Origin: Aedes albopictus
Taxonomy: Eukaryota; Arthropoda; Insecta; Diptera; Culicidae
Direction of reading: 5' to 3'
DNA length: 64,000 bases
Assembly: GCF_035046485.1 (NCBI RefSeq)
Contig: NC_085138.1
Location: 366,361,238-366,425,237 of the forward strand
The notes beneath the pieces were generated by a model. That model saw only the letters and a program-made list of their open reading frames with translations, had not been told where the DNA came from and made no database searches. The position numbers and the translations under genes are program-made. How positions within the stretch are numbered: the stretch's first letter is position 1; each line of letters starts with the position of its first letter. Shown here in pieces: positions 11,346 through 23,970 of the stretch.

Positions 11346-12659
11346 GAACGTGTATTTCTTTTCGCAATTCAAATTTCAGATTGTTAAAAAACCTATTCAT
11401 GTTAAAGCAATCAATCTTGGTTACATAAGGTTTTTAATTTTTCAGGCACCTTCTAAAAGGAATGATTTCAATATTGGGCCTAATTGAGAATTATTATGGG
11501 GAAATCACTCCATGAATTATTTTTTCACGAAATTTTGAACTTACCGTTGAAGGGGCATTCTTGCAAGAATTCATGTTTCAAGATTTCATGTTTTCATGGA
11601 ATCTGCCAGAAATTTTCTTAGGAATTCTTTCAGGATTTTTCCAGAATTTGTATAGAAAGAAGATTTTTGCATGATTTGATAGAATAATTCCAGCAACAAT
11701 TCCTCTAAAGATTCATACAGATATGCTTCAGAATTCAGAATCCATTATGTATTTCTTTGAAAATTTCTCAAAGGATTTTTCCAGAGATTCTTTGAGGAAT
11801 TCTTCCAAGAATTTTCCATTGGTCTTCCTCAGGAGTTTCTCCAGAATTTTCTCAAAAAAAAAAAATCATCTTGAAACATTTATTATTCAGAAATTCCACT
11901 TAGCATTCTTTGGGAAATTTCTTCGAGCATTGCTACAGAAAACCGTGTATGTTACATATTCTTCATGTATTTCTTCAATTATTTTAGAAATTCTTCCACG
12001 AATATTATCAGAATTTTCTCTAGGAGTTTTTCTTCGTAATTTTCCTCAAAAATTTCTTTACAGTGAGCAATTGTAGGTAAATTTTTCTCACATATTTTAA
12101 GATATTCTTTTAGAAATTTCTTTAAGGGTTTCCTTTTGAAGTTCAAAACATTTCCAAGAACTTTTTTTTAAATTTATTTGAATTTCTTCAGAGGTTTCTT
12201 GCTTCATATATTCAGATATTCTCTCTGGCATTTTTTTAGAAACTTTTCTAGAAAATTCTCAAGAGATTTCTCCATGTATTCATTCCTTCTGGGATGCTTT
12301 TTTGTCGGGTATATTATTACTGCGACTATATTTAATCTTTTGGGATGCTTAGGATTTATTCAGACCTTTTTCAAAGATTCTTATAGAAACTTTTTTCCGG
12401 AGATATTTGAACAATTATTCCATGGATTATCTCAACAATTTCTCCAGATTTTATTCATCAGCATATTTCAGGGAATTTCACAAGAAATCATTCTTTGAAT
12501 ACCTGTGGAGGGTTTTCCAGTTTTTTCTGGTATTCTTTCAAAGATTATTTTTTTCAGATTTTTTTCTGTGTTTTTCTAATGATCTCCTTCATGATTTTGT
12601 TTTTTTTCTGCAGGATCTCCTGCAAAAACTGCAGATCTTCAGCTATTTTTATGGTTAGG

Positions 12660-12835
12660 CGCTCCAAAGTTTTTTTTCTTTTTTATGGCTCTACGTCCCC
12701 ACTGGGACTTGGCCTGCCTCGCTTCAACGTAGTGTTTTTTGAGCACTACCACAGTTATTAATAATTGAAGGGCACTACCACAGTTATTAATAACTGAAGG
12801 GCATGAATTTGTACATTGTGAGGCGTGCAAAAATC
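12660..12835 (-). mobile_element. SINE fragment, same family as 46.0 and 58.0 kb
   Basis: TATGGCTCTACGTCCCCACTGGGACTTGGCCTGCC and the following sequence to GCATGAATTTGTACATTGTG match the 3' parts of the SINEs at 46,035 and 57,963. A 32-bp segment (GCACTACCACAGTTATTAAT...) is duplicated in tandem here. The tRNA-like head is missing, so the copy is truncated. Confidence 0.7.
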
Positions 12836-12871
12836 TCTGTGAGTGAAACTTCTTTCAGAAATTCCTTCAAC

Positions 12872-12944
12872 AATTCTCGGATACTTTTTCAAAACGACGT
12901 ATCAACATAGGATTTGCGTCGTTTTGAAAAAGTATCCGAGAATT
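12872..12944. repeat. Perfect 28-bp inverted repeat with 17-nt loop
   Basis: The arm ending in ACTTTTTCAAAACGACG (12,872-12,899) is exactly reversed at 12,917-12,944. It sits inside a decayed repeat field where such perfection is unexpected. Confidence 0.9.
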
Positions 12945-13535
12945 CCTCAAAAAAAAAACAGATATTTTTTCGGAAATTCTCAGCGACATTTCTCCAGATA
13001 TTTAATTCCTAATTGCTTATGAAAATCATCAATATGATATTTAATTCCTAATTTGCTTATGAAAATCATAAATTTTTCTGGTGGTTTTTCTAAAAATGAC
13101 TTTGGAATTTTTTTTTCAAGAATTTCCCACAAAATACCAAGGATAGTATCTTAAGAGAATTTTTAAAAGCTTTGCAGGGTTTCATTCCAATCTTTCAGTC
13201 GGAGATTCCTATCAAAATTACACAATGGATTCCACCAGAAATTTCACGAAGAGTACTACAAGGATTCTCGTATGGATTGCTTCAGAGAGTTGTCCATAAA
13301 CTTATGCATGACTCTGCAAGGCTTTTTTCAGGAATTCGTCCATTGATTCCTAAAAAATTCAGAAAATTTTCCAAGAATTAATTTGGAGAAATCTTTAAAG
13401 ATTCATTTAAAAGTATATCCGAGAATTTCTCATGAAATTTTCGATAATTCCTTCAAAAATTTCTCCAAGAATTCCCCAAAAAATCACCTTTAAATTTTGT
13501 AAAGGGATTTGTTTAAAAAAAAAATCAAAAATGTA

Positions 13536-14129
13536 GGGTAAATCGGGTTAATTTGGCCACCCTAAGGAAAAGTCAACAAAAGATGCAGAAAGCAAGGTTT
13601 AAACTTCCGCACATCGTATGACCATAATGATTTTGATAATACTAAACTATATTGATGCGAAAATTTTAGTTGAATTGTGTTCACATGTCAAAGAAATATT
13701 TTTGGAAAAAGCTGTTTTTTGGGTCGATTTTGAACTAACAGGGTAATATGAGCACCCGATTTTGGATGAAGAATTCATCCCACATAATGAAACACAAACT
13801 TGATATGCATTATTGTGCATCAAATCCTATAGTATCAACTTGAAATATATAGAAAATAAATAAGTTTAAAAGCTATCTAAGGTATTTAAACAAGATGAGT
13901 CTTATGTGGTGTTTTTGATCTGCGCTCGTCGGGGTAATTTGCCAATTTTTTTTGAAAATTATTTTTCTAATTTAATGTAAACTTCCAGTACATCGTTCTA
14001 ACGTCTCAATTGCTTCAATATCAAGCCGGTGTTAGATCTGCAAGGTGAATTTGCAGAAATTACTAGATTTTAAGTGTTTTTCATGAAGTGCTCTTATTGC
14101 CCCATTGGCCAAATTACCCCGACTACCCC
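13536..14129. mobile_element. TA-flanked element, GGGTAA family
   Basis: The left end GGGTAAATCGGGTTAATTTG and the right end, whose complement reads GGGGTAGTCGGGGTAATTTG, are inverted and flanked by TA (13,534-13,535 and 14,130-14,131). Internal copies of GGGTAATnTG-like words occur near 13,741 and 13,930. It is 594 bp with no coding capacity. Its GGGTAA terminus is shared with the element at 32,995. Confidence 0.75.
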
Positions 14130-14131
14130 TA

Positions 14132-15287
14132 TTCGAAAATTTTCTTCATGATTTTCTCAAGAAATTGCTTCGGAATTTTCTCTAGGGATTTCTCAGAAAA
14201 TCCACTAGGTATTCCTCCAGGAATTTCATAATGAATTATTGTAAAAAAAAATCTTGCATGGATTGCGTCAGAAATTCTTCTATGAATTTACACAAAAAAA
14301 ACAGAGATTCTTTCTGAAATTCGTCCAGAAAATCCTTCAGATTCAGAGATTCCTTCAGAAAAATCGTACATAAATTTTCTTAGAAAAATCTGCGGAGATT
14401 CCTTCAAGATTTCTTTTGAAAATTCTTCTAGGAAGTTTCGGAAAAAATCCTTCAAGAATTCTATAAAAAAAAGTCAAAGATTCATTCGGAAGTTTTCTTC
14501 AGAGTCTGGTTTAAAAATTCTTTCGGGGATTCCTGCAGAAATTTTACAAGAAAAAAAAATCTTCAAGAAAATATTAAATGGTTGCTTGAGAAATATTGGA
14601 TGGATTTATGAATTTTTACAGAAAGTACTCCTGGAATTCTTTCAGAAATCTCACCAAATATTTATTCTTAAATTTCTCCAGGAATTTCTTGTATTCTGAC
14701 TAAATATTTGTACTGGCACTTCTCCAGGGATTCATTAAAAAAAAAGATGTTCACAGTTTTTTCCAGAAGCTCTTCCAAAAATTTTTCAAAAAATCCACTT
14801 AGATTTTCATCACAAATTGTTTCCAAAAATCTTCTAAACAAATAAACGGACATTTTTTCAGGGTTTAGCTTAAGAAATACATTAAAAAATATTTGGAAAT
14901 TCCTATAAAGATTCCATTAGAAATTCCACTATGTATTTCTCCAGAAAATTCATAATTAATTCTTTTAAGGGATCCTTTTAGAAATTCATCCAGGGCTTCT
15001 TTCACAAAACTGTACATACATTTCCCTATAGAAAACTCTTTAAAGTTTGCCTCAAGAGTTCCTTCGGATATTATTCATAGAAGTGTTCAAAGAATTTCTT
15101 TATGAATTCTTTTAAAAATTATCATAAATTGCAAAAATTTAACAATGTTGTTTAAAGAAAATCTTGAATTAATTTATGATGACGTCTTGCATCAATTATT
15201 AAACAAAATAATGGATGGATTTATAAATTTCTTCGAAAACTACTCCACTTTTTTTTAAACTCCACTGAACATTTGTTCAGAAATTGG
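14132..15287. repeat. Strongly decayed minisatellite, AT-rich
   Basis: Same vocabulary as 11.5-13.5 kb (AATTCTTTCAG, CTTCAGAAATTC and variants). No gene is seen. Confidence 0.55.
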
Positions 15288-15289
15288 TA

Positions 15290-16740
15290 ATTCTTGCTGA
15301 GACCGGCCCATTATTTACACCTTGCCTTCAAAAATGTTTAAGGTGCCGATTTTCTGAAAGCCCTCACCTAAAAAGTAAGAAAAATGCATTTGGTTACTCA
15401 AATTGATGGACCCCCCGTTAGTTAGAGCCACAACAATTTTTGCAGACCCCTCGATTTTGGTCAAATGGTGACTCACTTAAACGGCAAAAGGTTATTGCAA
15501 CCATAACAAATTGCAAATGCTCCATAGAAAATCAAAAAGCGCTCCATTAAGAATGAACATATGTTCCATGAAAATGTGCAATGTTACCCATACCTAATTG
15601 AAAACGTTTCATACTTTATAAAAAATGTACCGGTAAAACATAAAATTTTCTCATTAAAAGTGAAATTTTGCACCAATAAATAATACTGAAATGCTCCATA
15701 ATAAAATACAAATGCTCCATAGAAAAATGCAAACGCTCCATAAAAAAATAAAATTGTACCCATAAAAAATTGAATATTGCTCCATAGAAAAATTAAATTG
15801 CACCATAAAAAATTGAAATTGCACCATAGAAAATAGACAAATGCTCCATAAGTATTAGCAAACGGCACCACATAAAATAAAATTTGTTCAATAAAAAATT
15901 GAAAATTCTCCATAACTTTAAACATTTGCACCACTAAAGTAGTGCAATGTAAAGGAATTCAGCTTAATTACGAGAATATGCTATCTACGGAGGATTTTCA
16001 ATTTTTCATGGAGCAATTCATATTTTCTATGGTGCAGTTTGATAATACTTATGGAGAACCCCATATTTTCTATGGTGCAATTTAAATTTTTTATGGTGCA
16101 ATTTAATTTTTCTATGGAGCAATATTCAATTTTCTATGGGTACAATTTTATTTTTTTATGGAGCATTTGCATTTTTCCATGGAGCATTTGTATTTTATTA
16201 TGGAGCATTTCAGTATTATTTATTGGTGTAAAATTTCACTTTTAATGAGAAAATTTTATGTTTTACCGGTACATTTTTTATAAAGTATGGAACATTTTCA
16301 ATTGTTTATGGGTAACATTGCACATTTTCATGGAACATATGTTCATTCCTTATGGAGCACTTTTTGATTTTCTATGGAGCGTTTCTATTTGTTTATGGGT
16401 GCAATAAATAGGCTGCCCACTTAAACCGTTATAACTCGAAAGTTTCTCCAACAACCACCTCAAACGAATTGTTGAAAAGAGGAAAGATAGAGCTACTATT
16501 TACAATAATAAAAAGTTGGGTCGGCCATATTGATTTTGGCCGCCATCTTGGATTTTTATACCAAAGCATTGTTTTCAGCATGAAGGCAACCACCGATTTT
16601 CAAAATTCTTGCATCAATTGAAAGCTGGGACATTTATGCATAACATATCAAAAAATTAGAGATGTCTTTTTCTTCTTTCAAAAGTTATCTGCCGTTTTGC
16701 AAACCGTGGTGTAAATAGTGGGCCGGTCTCAGCGAGAATT
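15290..16740. mobile_element. TA-flanked foldback element with iterated TATGGAGC words
   Basis: Ends read ATTCTTGCTGAGACCGGCCC on the left and ATTCTCGCTGAGACCGGCCC on the complement at the right, flanked by TA (15,288-15,289 and 16,741-16,742). Inside is a second, larger inverted repeat of roughly 400 bp per arm (about 15,540-15,935 against 15,970-16,370), made of repeated GCTCCATA (left) and TATGGAGC (right) words. Frames at 15,584-15,934 and 16,039-16,245 are by-products of these words. No transposase is seen. Confidence 0.8.
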
Positions 16741-16742
16741 AC

Positions 16743-17900
16743 CCAAATGTCTTCGGAAATTCTTTAAAAAAAATATGTTCACAGTTTTTTTCAGAAGATT
16801 TTTTTTCCAAAAATACTTTCAGAAACTCTTTTGGTAGTTTTTTAGAAAATATTTCTAAATTTGTTCCAGAAATTTTCTTAGGCATTAATTCATGGATTCT
16901 TAACGAAATCGTTTATTTTTTTTTTCAGAAAATTGCTCCAGAGATTGTTTTAGAATATTTTTCAGGGATTACATTTTTACGGAAGTTCCATTAGGGATTT
17001 TTTCAGAAATTTACCGGAAACATCGATCAGAAAATCCTGCGTGGATTGTTTCAGAAACTCCGTCAGGGATTCTTTCAAAATTAAAACAGATTTTTTAAGA
17101 TATACCTACTTATGTTTAAGTAGTTTTTTTTTTAAATTTTATTTAGGAAGCCATGACTTCAGGAATGCTTGTCGGGGGTTTCTCATAAAATGTTTAAATA
17201 TTTCCGAGATTTTTTTAAGTCTTACATGGACAGAAGTTCTTGCAGAGTTTCGCCAACATATTTCTGTAAAGTTTTCTGCTTTAGAAATTACTTCAGTGAT
17301 TATTGTAGAAATTCTTTCAAGTGTTCTTTTGAAAATTACTCTAGGAATCTTTCAGAAATTCTCCTGTAAGAGTTTCTTCAAATCCTTCTCCATTCTCAGA
17401 TGATTACTTAAGAGAGCATTCCATGGATTGCTTCAGGAAATCTTTGAAAAATCCTCCAGGGATTTCTTCAGAATTTTTTTCAAGATTTTTTTCAGCATTC
17501 TTCCTGGATTTTTTTTTTAAATCCCTCCAGCGGTTTCTTTAGATCTTTTTCAGTGACTACTGCAGGAACTCACACAGGTATTCTTCCAGAGTCACCTCTT
17601 GAAATTGTTGTTGTATTTTTTTCCAATGGATTCCTTTTTGTCTAATTTTTCATGGATTCCTTCTGGAATTCCCGCGGGAATTTTAACAGAAAATCTTCAC
17701 GAATTTTTCACGGATCACTTTAGAAATTTATTTTGAATTCTACAGAGATTCCACGTCAACGTCCACGATTTTTTTGCAGGAAATCGTATGTGAATTCTTA
17801 GAAGGAATTTCAGCAAGAATTTTTCAAATTTTTTCAAGAAACTTCTTTAGGAACTCTATTATTGACCCTCAAGCGATTGTACTGTTGTATTTTGTACAAC
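16743..17900. repeat. Strongly decayed minisatellite, AT-rich
   Basis: Continues the AATTTCTTCAG/GGAATTC vocabulary interrupted by the foldback element. No gene is supported. Confidence 0.55.
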
Positions 17901-18004
17901 ACGTTGAAAAAATCTGGTTTTTGTCCTCAGCTTTAGCGTGATGCTGGCGGTGGAGGCCAACCGCGCAAGTCGGCGCACCAAAATCCGAATTCTAGATGAG
18001 GCCT

Positions 18005-18082
18005 CCACCCACGCACATCAACACCCTTAACAGATAGCTTGAAGAACACTTTTTCTAATAAGGGTGTGATGTGCGTGGGTGG
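18005..18082. repeat. Hairpin-forming inverted repeat
   Basis: CCACCCACGCACATCA at 18,005 plus ACACCCTTA is matched by TAAGGGTGTGATGTGCGTGG at 18,059-18,078, giving arms of about 24 bp around a 29-nt loop. Confidence 0.8.
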
Positions 18083-18139
18083 ATGCAGATGTTTGTTTAC
18101 AAAAGGCAGATAGGCCCTTTTCAAATGTTCGTCAAGAAC

Positions 18140-18490
18140 ATTCAACTCTTATGTGAAATCTGCGCTGCTGTACGCCAGTGAAACCTGGTATGTATCAGTG
18201 AAAAACGTTCAAACGCTGCAGCTTTAATTCAATAGTAGCCTGCGGTGTATAATTCGTGGATGGTGGCCTTATGATTGGATCTCTAACGTGGAGTTCTATA
18301 GACAATGCTATCAAAAGCTGATAACGATCGAAATTCGGGAGCAAAAGTAGAGGTGGGTCGACCACACTCTTCGCAGGGGCAGGAAAGAAATCTGCTAGCA
18401 AGCGTTAGATTGGAATTCAGCAGGATATCGCAGCAGAGGCAGGCACTGTTTAGAGTCTCGTGGCGGCGTAACCTAAATCCATATCGGCCC
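18140..18490 (+). pseudogene. RTE-like non-LTR retrotransposon fragment, C-terminal region
   Basis: Read across frame breaks, the fragment gives SALLYASETW, then CLRRIIRGWWPYDWISN-like and IRERKWRWVGHTLRR-like words, then a GRP...W tail. This order is the conserved end of RTE/BovB-type and related reverse transcriptase proteins (Y-x-x-E-T-W, R-K-W-x-W-x-G-H). Several frameshifts and stops are present, so it is a relic. The rest of the element is absent. Confidence 0.65.
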
Positions 18491-18727
18491 TATGCATAAC
18501 TATAAGTAGGTCGTCTCCAGAGGGGCACGATCTCCTCCATTTGGGTAATTTGTGCATAACTAGAGCTTCCAATCCTGGTTCCCGGGATCCCCAAATCCCG
18601 GGAATCAAATTTTTGCATCCCGGGTTTCCCGAATTTCCCGGGATTTATTTCTATTGTCTATTGTCTTTGTCAAGTGTTAAATAACCCACGGTGTCAAAAT
18701 TTTTATTATTATCGAACTTTAATGTAC

Positions 18728-18960
18728 CTTTTTTGCCTTTCTCGTACACCAAGGTGTACCGAAAGGCTATATGTTCACTCCAAAAACGAAAATTTTATAG
18801 AGCCCTCGGAGGGGTCAAGTCTTATATACCAGTCGACTCAGCTCGACGAGATGAGGTGATGTCTGTGTGTGTGTATGTGTGTGTGTGTGTGTATGTATGT
18901 GTGTGCGTATGTGCGTGTGTGTGTGTGTATGTGTACAAAAAGGTCACCTCATTTTTAGAT
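18728..18960 (+). repeat. Dispersed module with (GT)n microsatellite
   Basis: CCTTTCTCGTACACCAAGGTG, ATAGAGCCCTCGGAGGG and ACTCAGCTCGACGAGATGAG precede a (GT)n stretch (18,862-18,945). I recognise this word order as a frequent dispersed module in mosquito DNA, by memory and not by search. It has no coding content. Confidence 0.55.
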
Positions 18961-19019
18961 AGTAAATATCAACCGATTTCAACGACCGATGGTTCATTCG
19001 ATGCGGTATATAGTCCCAT

Positions 19020-20990
19020 TGTTTCCTATTGAAAATGGTTCAGATCGGTCCAGCCGTTCCGGTGTTATGGCCATTTAGGTGTTCCGGATCGGCACCCCAG
19101 GAAGGGGCCAGATATAAAAACGTTATAAACCCATGCATGCGACACATCAAACCACGGCATTTTAAATAACCTGATGAACGGTTAGCAGGAAAATAGTCTC
19201 AAACCATATCTGAACCGGTAGTGTTCCGGAACCGGTTCCGGTTGTTCCGCCGGAAGTGGCCAAATATGGAAGTGAACCAAACCCATGCATGCGACACATC
19301 AAACAGTGGCTTTTTCGATAACCTGATGAACAGTAGGCAGGAAAACATTCTCAGATCATATCTGAACCGGTAGTGTTCCGGAACCGGTTCCGGGTGTCCC
19401 GCCGGAAGTGGCCAAATATGAAAGTGAACCAAACCCATGCATGCGACACATCAAACAGCGGCTTTTTCGATAACCTGATGAACAGTAGGCAGGAAAAGAT
19501 TCTCAGACCATATTTGAACCGGTAGTGTTATAGAACCCGTTCCAGATGTCCTGCCGGAAGTAGCTAAGTATACAAATTAAACAAACCCTCACATGCGACG
19601 CATCAAATCGCGGCTCTTTAGGCAACCTGATAAACCTTTAGCAAGAAAATAGTTTCAGACCTTATTTGGATCAACCGATAGTGTTCCGGAACCGGTTCCG
19701 GGTGTTCCGCCGGATATAGTCAAATGTGGAAGAGAACCAAACCCATGCCTGCGGCACATTAAATAGCGGCTATTTAAATTACTTGATGAACGATTAGCAA
19801 GAAAATAAGCTCAGACCACATCTAAGATCTTTTTAAAGACTACTGATAGTGTTCCGGAACCGATCTAGGGTGTCCCGCCGGAAGTGGTCAAATGCCAAAA
19901 GGAACCAAGGCCATGCATGCGATACATCAGATAGCGGCTTTTCAGATAACTTGATGAACGGTTTACAAGAAAATAGGCCCACACCACATTAGACAATATC
20001 GGTAGTGTTCCCGAACTGTTTCAGTTGTTACGCCGGAAGTGGCCAAATACAAAAATGAACCAAACCCATCCATTAGACGCATCAATTCATGTTTTTAGGA
20101 AACCTGATGGACAGTTAGCAAGAAACTAGTCTCAAACCATATAAGGGATAATCGGTATTGTCCCGGAATCGGTTGCGGGTGTCCCGCCGGAGGTGGCCAA
20201 ATGAAAAAGTTATCCTAACCCATACATGCTATACATCAAATCGTGACTTTTTAGATAACCCGAAAAAATGTGTTGCAAACAGCAGCTTTGGGCACCGATC
20301 TTCTAGCAAGGCCAAATGAGAACGCGTAGTTGATTCACATAGCATATGCTGTAAAGCTATAATTTATTAAACATATAGTATATACCAATTTACAATTAAT
20401 AATTACTAACAATTTCGGTATTTTATACACAGGAACGAAGACTTTAGTTCCTTTGCACCCGTGCCGTTGCTTTATTTATGACTTTTTAGTGCACGGGGAC
20501 AAAACAAAAACATCCAAAGAATGACATTTTCAAACAAAAGGTACACCGACAATTAACAGAGGTGCACACATCATTTCTCACGTTACAAACGGTTAGCAAG
20601 AAAATTGGCTCAGACCGCATTCAAAACTTCCAGTAGTGTTCAGGATTGGTTTATCCTACCGAATGTGGCCAAATACAAAAGTGAATCAAACCTATGCATG
20701 CGACACATCAAATCGCTGTTTTTTTCAATAACCTGAGGAACGATTAGCAAGAAAATAGGCTCAGACCACATTGGAGGCTACCGATAGTGATGCAGAACCA
20801 GAATTGGGTGGAACAGGAATTACAAAAGTGAACAAAGTCAATGCAAGCGATAAATATGTGTAAGAGAACAAAATCTTGACTGAACTAAGGTCACATATAT
20901 ACAGACGTCTCACTCTACTCACTACCCATCGTGCTTGTTTCAACGGTTGAATCAAATATAGATCAAGCCTTACTTTACCAAACACCGTAT
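19020..20990. repeat. Tandem repeat, period about 152-168 bp
   Basis: The phrase CCGGAAGTGGCCAAAT or a variant recurs at about 19,250, 19,402, 19,554, 19,710, 19,878, 20,033 and 20,187. Each unit also holds AACCCATGCATGCGACACATC, a GATAACCTGATGAAC word and GTGTTCCGGAACCGGTTCCG. Units differ by about 10-30 percent, so the array is old. It is broken by a TG...CA insert at 20,271-20,587 and continues at 20,588-20,830 in weaker form. Frames within it are not genes. Confidence 0.9.
20271..20587. mobile_element. Probable solo LTR inside the tandem repeat
   Basis: The 317-bp insert starts TGTTGCAAACAGC and ends CTCACGTTACA, so it has LTR-type TG...CA ends. In the uninterrupted repeat unit the insertion point reads AACGG; the bases flanking the insert are AAATG on the left and AACGG on the right, consistent with a 5-bp target duplication whose left copy has mutated. 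An LTR superfamily is not assigned. The alternative is an unrelated non-coding insertion. Confidence 0.5.
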
Positions 20991-20998
20991 GTAACATA

Positions 20999-22178
20999 GA
21001 GTAATGCGGGGCAAAAGTTCACACTTAACAGTATATATCAAATAACTATTAAACAAAAAGAAAATAATATCGTTGTTTCTCGTTAAACGAATTCCTATCA
21101 TGTTACCTTCGAAACGTATTACTAGATTTTTTTCACGTTCCTTTTGTAGTTCTAGTAATAAAAATGTTAATACAAGTACTCAAATGCGAACTATTGCCCC
21201 ATAGTGGGGGCAAAAGTTCGCACTGTGCGGGGCAAAAGTTCGCACATTGTGAAGGATAGTTTATTAGTGTGAAGTTCATTTATTTCATGTTAATTCATGT
21301 TCACCATTTCACTCTATGCACGAAATGTGTTTCTTTCAATTCATGGCATTACATGCCAATTGGAACACGGCCTGGTAAATACAGTGTATTTTATGAACAC
21401 TTCCAAAACTTATAACAGAGAGCATTCTTTTCCAGCGTTACTGAAGTTGTCAAAATACATTGTGAAGTAATTACAGTGTAATTAAGTGTTACACAAAATA
21501 CTTGAATCTAACCTTCGTCAGTACGGTGATGAATTATAAGTATGAATTTACAAACTAAGCTATGAAAAACCCCAAAAAAAGTAGAACAACATAATATTCC
21601 CAAAAACTTTCAAAGGTTTACACGAATATGGCGAAAAAATGTTCCAAAATGTTTTTTCAGTCATTCTTCAATTTTAAAAGGCGAACACACTGATTGCCTT
21701 ATAATCGATTTTCTTCCAAAAATAAGTTCAAATCCTCTTTCAGAACGATTTAAAGATGCATACTACACATATTATACATAATATTAGTTTCTAAACAAAA
21801 TCGCCATTGCTTCAAATATTTTGTAACTATATTGATGTTCTAGATTCAGAAATATAGTGTGAACTTTTGCCCTACAGCTATTGCGAACTTTTGCCCACTG
21901 TCGAGGTTTTAACAATGTTCCTTCCTACAAGAAGCACTAGAAGCTTTTTGTTTATTCGAGTGCACCTCTTGAACTACTATGGAATTACGATTCTACGACA
22001 TCAAGAGATTTTGTAAATATTCTTCTTTCGATTATTACAAATTCTTATTACAAAAGATCCAAAAATTGCATCAAAATAGCTAGAAACACATTTGTTTCTA
22101 TAACTCTGCCACTACATAACGAAATCGTTACAGTTTTTATTGACGAATATCTGGGCAAACTTTTGCCCCGCATTACTC
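20999..22178. mobile_element. TA-flanked element with iterated GGGGCAAAAGTT words
   Basis: Ends GAGTAATGCGGGGCAAAAGT are inverted and flanked by TA (20,997-20,998 and 22,179-22,180); similarity runs a few bases further out (CATA). GGGGCAAAAGTTCGCAC occurs forward at about 21,010, 21,209 and 21,230, and its reverse (GAACTTTTGCCC) at about 21,862, 21,887 and 22,153. It is 1,180 bp with no coding frame. Confidence 0.75.
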
Positions 22179-22184
22179 TATGTA

Positions 22185-23790
22185 AACAAAAAAGAGATTT
22201 TCACATGAGGCGCTGAATTTCGTTAAGGACTACTTGTATCACTTACCTTTAGGGATGATTTGTGAAAAAATACCCGGATTTTTCACGTTTTTGAAATGCT
22301 TAATGTATTAGTTGCTACGGAAACAGCGAACTGCCCCTTCGATTGTCTCCGTTTGTGGATTTTGTTAGATACGGTATGTGGTAAAGTTACGCGTGAAATC
22401 GTTTTTGTTCGTTTGACGTTTACTCACTACCGCCATCAAGCCAGCAGCGAGTTGTGAAATGGAACCTGATTAGCATTTGGCAATTATTTTTTCGTGACGA
22501 TGTTGATGATGAATATGTCCCAAATGATATGTCTGTTTGTCCGTACTAAAGCAATCTCAACAAATCACACCATTTCAGATTCCTGAGGTGTAAAAATATA
22601 CAGTAGGATGGATTAACGTTATATAGGAAAATGAAAATTATCGCATCAACCCCGGACAAAGTTTTTTCAATCCTCTTTTGCGTCTAAACTATTGGGATTT
22701 TTTAAATGGTTTTATTGCTTGCATTTTTTGTCAAATTTTACATGAATCTTGTAACCTATGATAATAAAATATACCCTAAAGTGTGAAGAAAAAACTTTGT
22801 CGAAGACCGTAAAGTCATCTGTGATTAAGAAAGAAGCTATATCCTAGCTTGTAATTATCGTCTTGATGTTGATCCGCCTTCAGTGATAGTGAAGGTGATG
22901 CAGTCAACTGAAAATTCTGATATTTTCCAGCTCTGTCTATACGTTTAACATAACGTCGGAATATGTTCCATTAATAAGATTCCCAATTTTTTTTAAACTA
23001 TTGCTTTTCTCAATAAAATATTCTCAGGATTCAGAAACAGTTCGGATACGTCGACGGAAAGATCATGCTTCGGAATGATGGCTCATGCACAGAAATTTTC
23101 TATACAAAGCAATAGTGGAAGATTCCAAAAACAGGAACCGAATTCTAGACCACCCGATAGGTAGTAGATTGTCCGCATCACGACGGTTTCAAACCGAACG
23201 GACTCAATGTATACCAAAACTTCCGTATGAAATTTTTGAGTTTAGCAAAGCCATCTTGACAAGGAAACGTTGACCGATTGAACCCCTGAAAAAGCCCCAT
23301 ACGGACCGAAACGTCGGAAAAAAATCATAAACTAGTGTTTTCGATTTCTCCAAAAGACTGCAAAGCCAAAATTCTGAAGCAAAACTATCCCAGTCGTATC
23401 CCGGCCAAGGAAAGATCATGAGTACATGTTCGACGAGAAAGGCACTATCACCACTAGGTGGATTAATCTGGGTTTTCATAGAATGTTAGAATTTCGGCTA
23501 TAATTTATAAATGCAAATTTTGAAAATATTCTGTCGGGGAAAATTTGAGTTAGATGAGTTTTTAGCTATTTTCCATACTAAAAATCAATAATTACTATTT
23601 TAGCCCAAAAAACCTCCCATACAAAATGTATGGAAACATTTTCGCTGATGAAATATTTTCTAGTTTTCCGATTATGATTATAAATTCTAATCATTTTCGA
23701 AGAAAAATCCGAGGTACATGAATGTTTGATAATAATCGAAATTTTGACATCGTGTGACCTATTTAAAATTGGGAATCAATTATTGATTTA
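22185..23790. other. Unassigned sequence inside the hAT-bounded region
   Basis: No gene is recognised. At 23,282-23,312 CCTGAAAAAGCCCCATACGG followed by ACCGAAACGTCGG is a dispersed motif also present, inverted, near 30,185-30,225. Such motifs often lie in 3' regions of retroelements, but I cannot prove that here. Confidence 0.35.
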
Positions 23791-23970
23791 GGCCTAGTAT
23801 CATAACGTCCGAGGCCATTATGTCCCAGGGCTTTATGGCTTGTTTTTTTTTGCGGCATAACGTCCGAATGTGCAGATGCACCATAAAGTCTGAGGAAAAA
23901 GCACATTGGATATTTTGACGCATCTGAGTTTTTAGGACGTTGTTTCGCAAACGTTCGCGACGTTGTGAGA
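23791..23970. mobile_element. Mutator-like MITE, copy 2, 3' end lost
   Basis: AGTATCATAACGTCCGAGGC and the following 150 bases match the MITE at 2,809, including GACGCATC and CGCGAC words. The right inverted end is missing, so the copy is truncated or was overwritten. Confidence 0.75.

Larger units (their letters stand above)
11500..13530. repeat. Strongly decayed minisatellite, AT-rich
   Basis: Nearly every 10-15 bases contain a variant of AATTTCTTCAG, GGAATTC or ATTCCTTCAG. The register is mostly gone, but the vocabulary matches the 24-bp arrays elsewhere in the window. A direct duplication of about 36 bp (ATTTAATTCCTAATTGCTTA...) occurs at 12,999-13,072. Open frames here are by-products. 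Confidence 0.6.
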
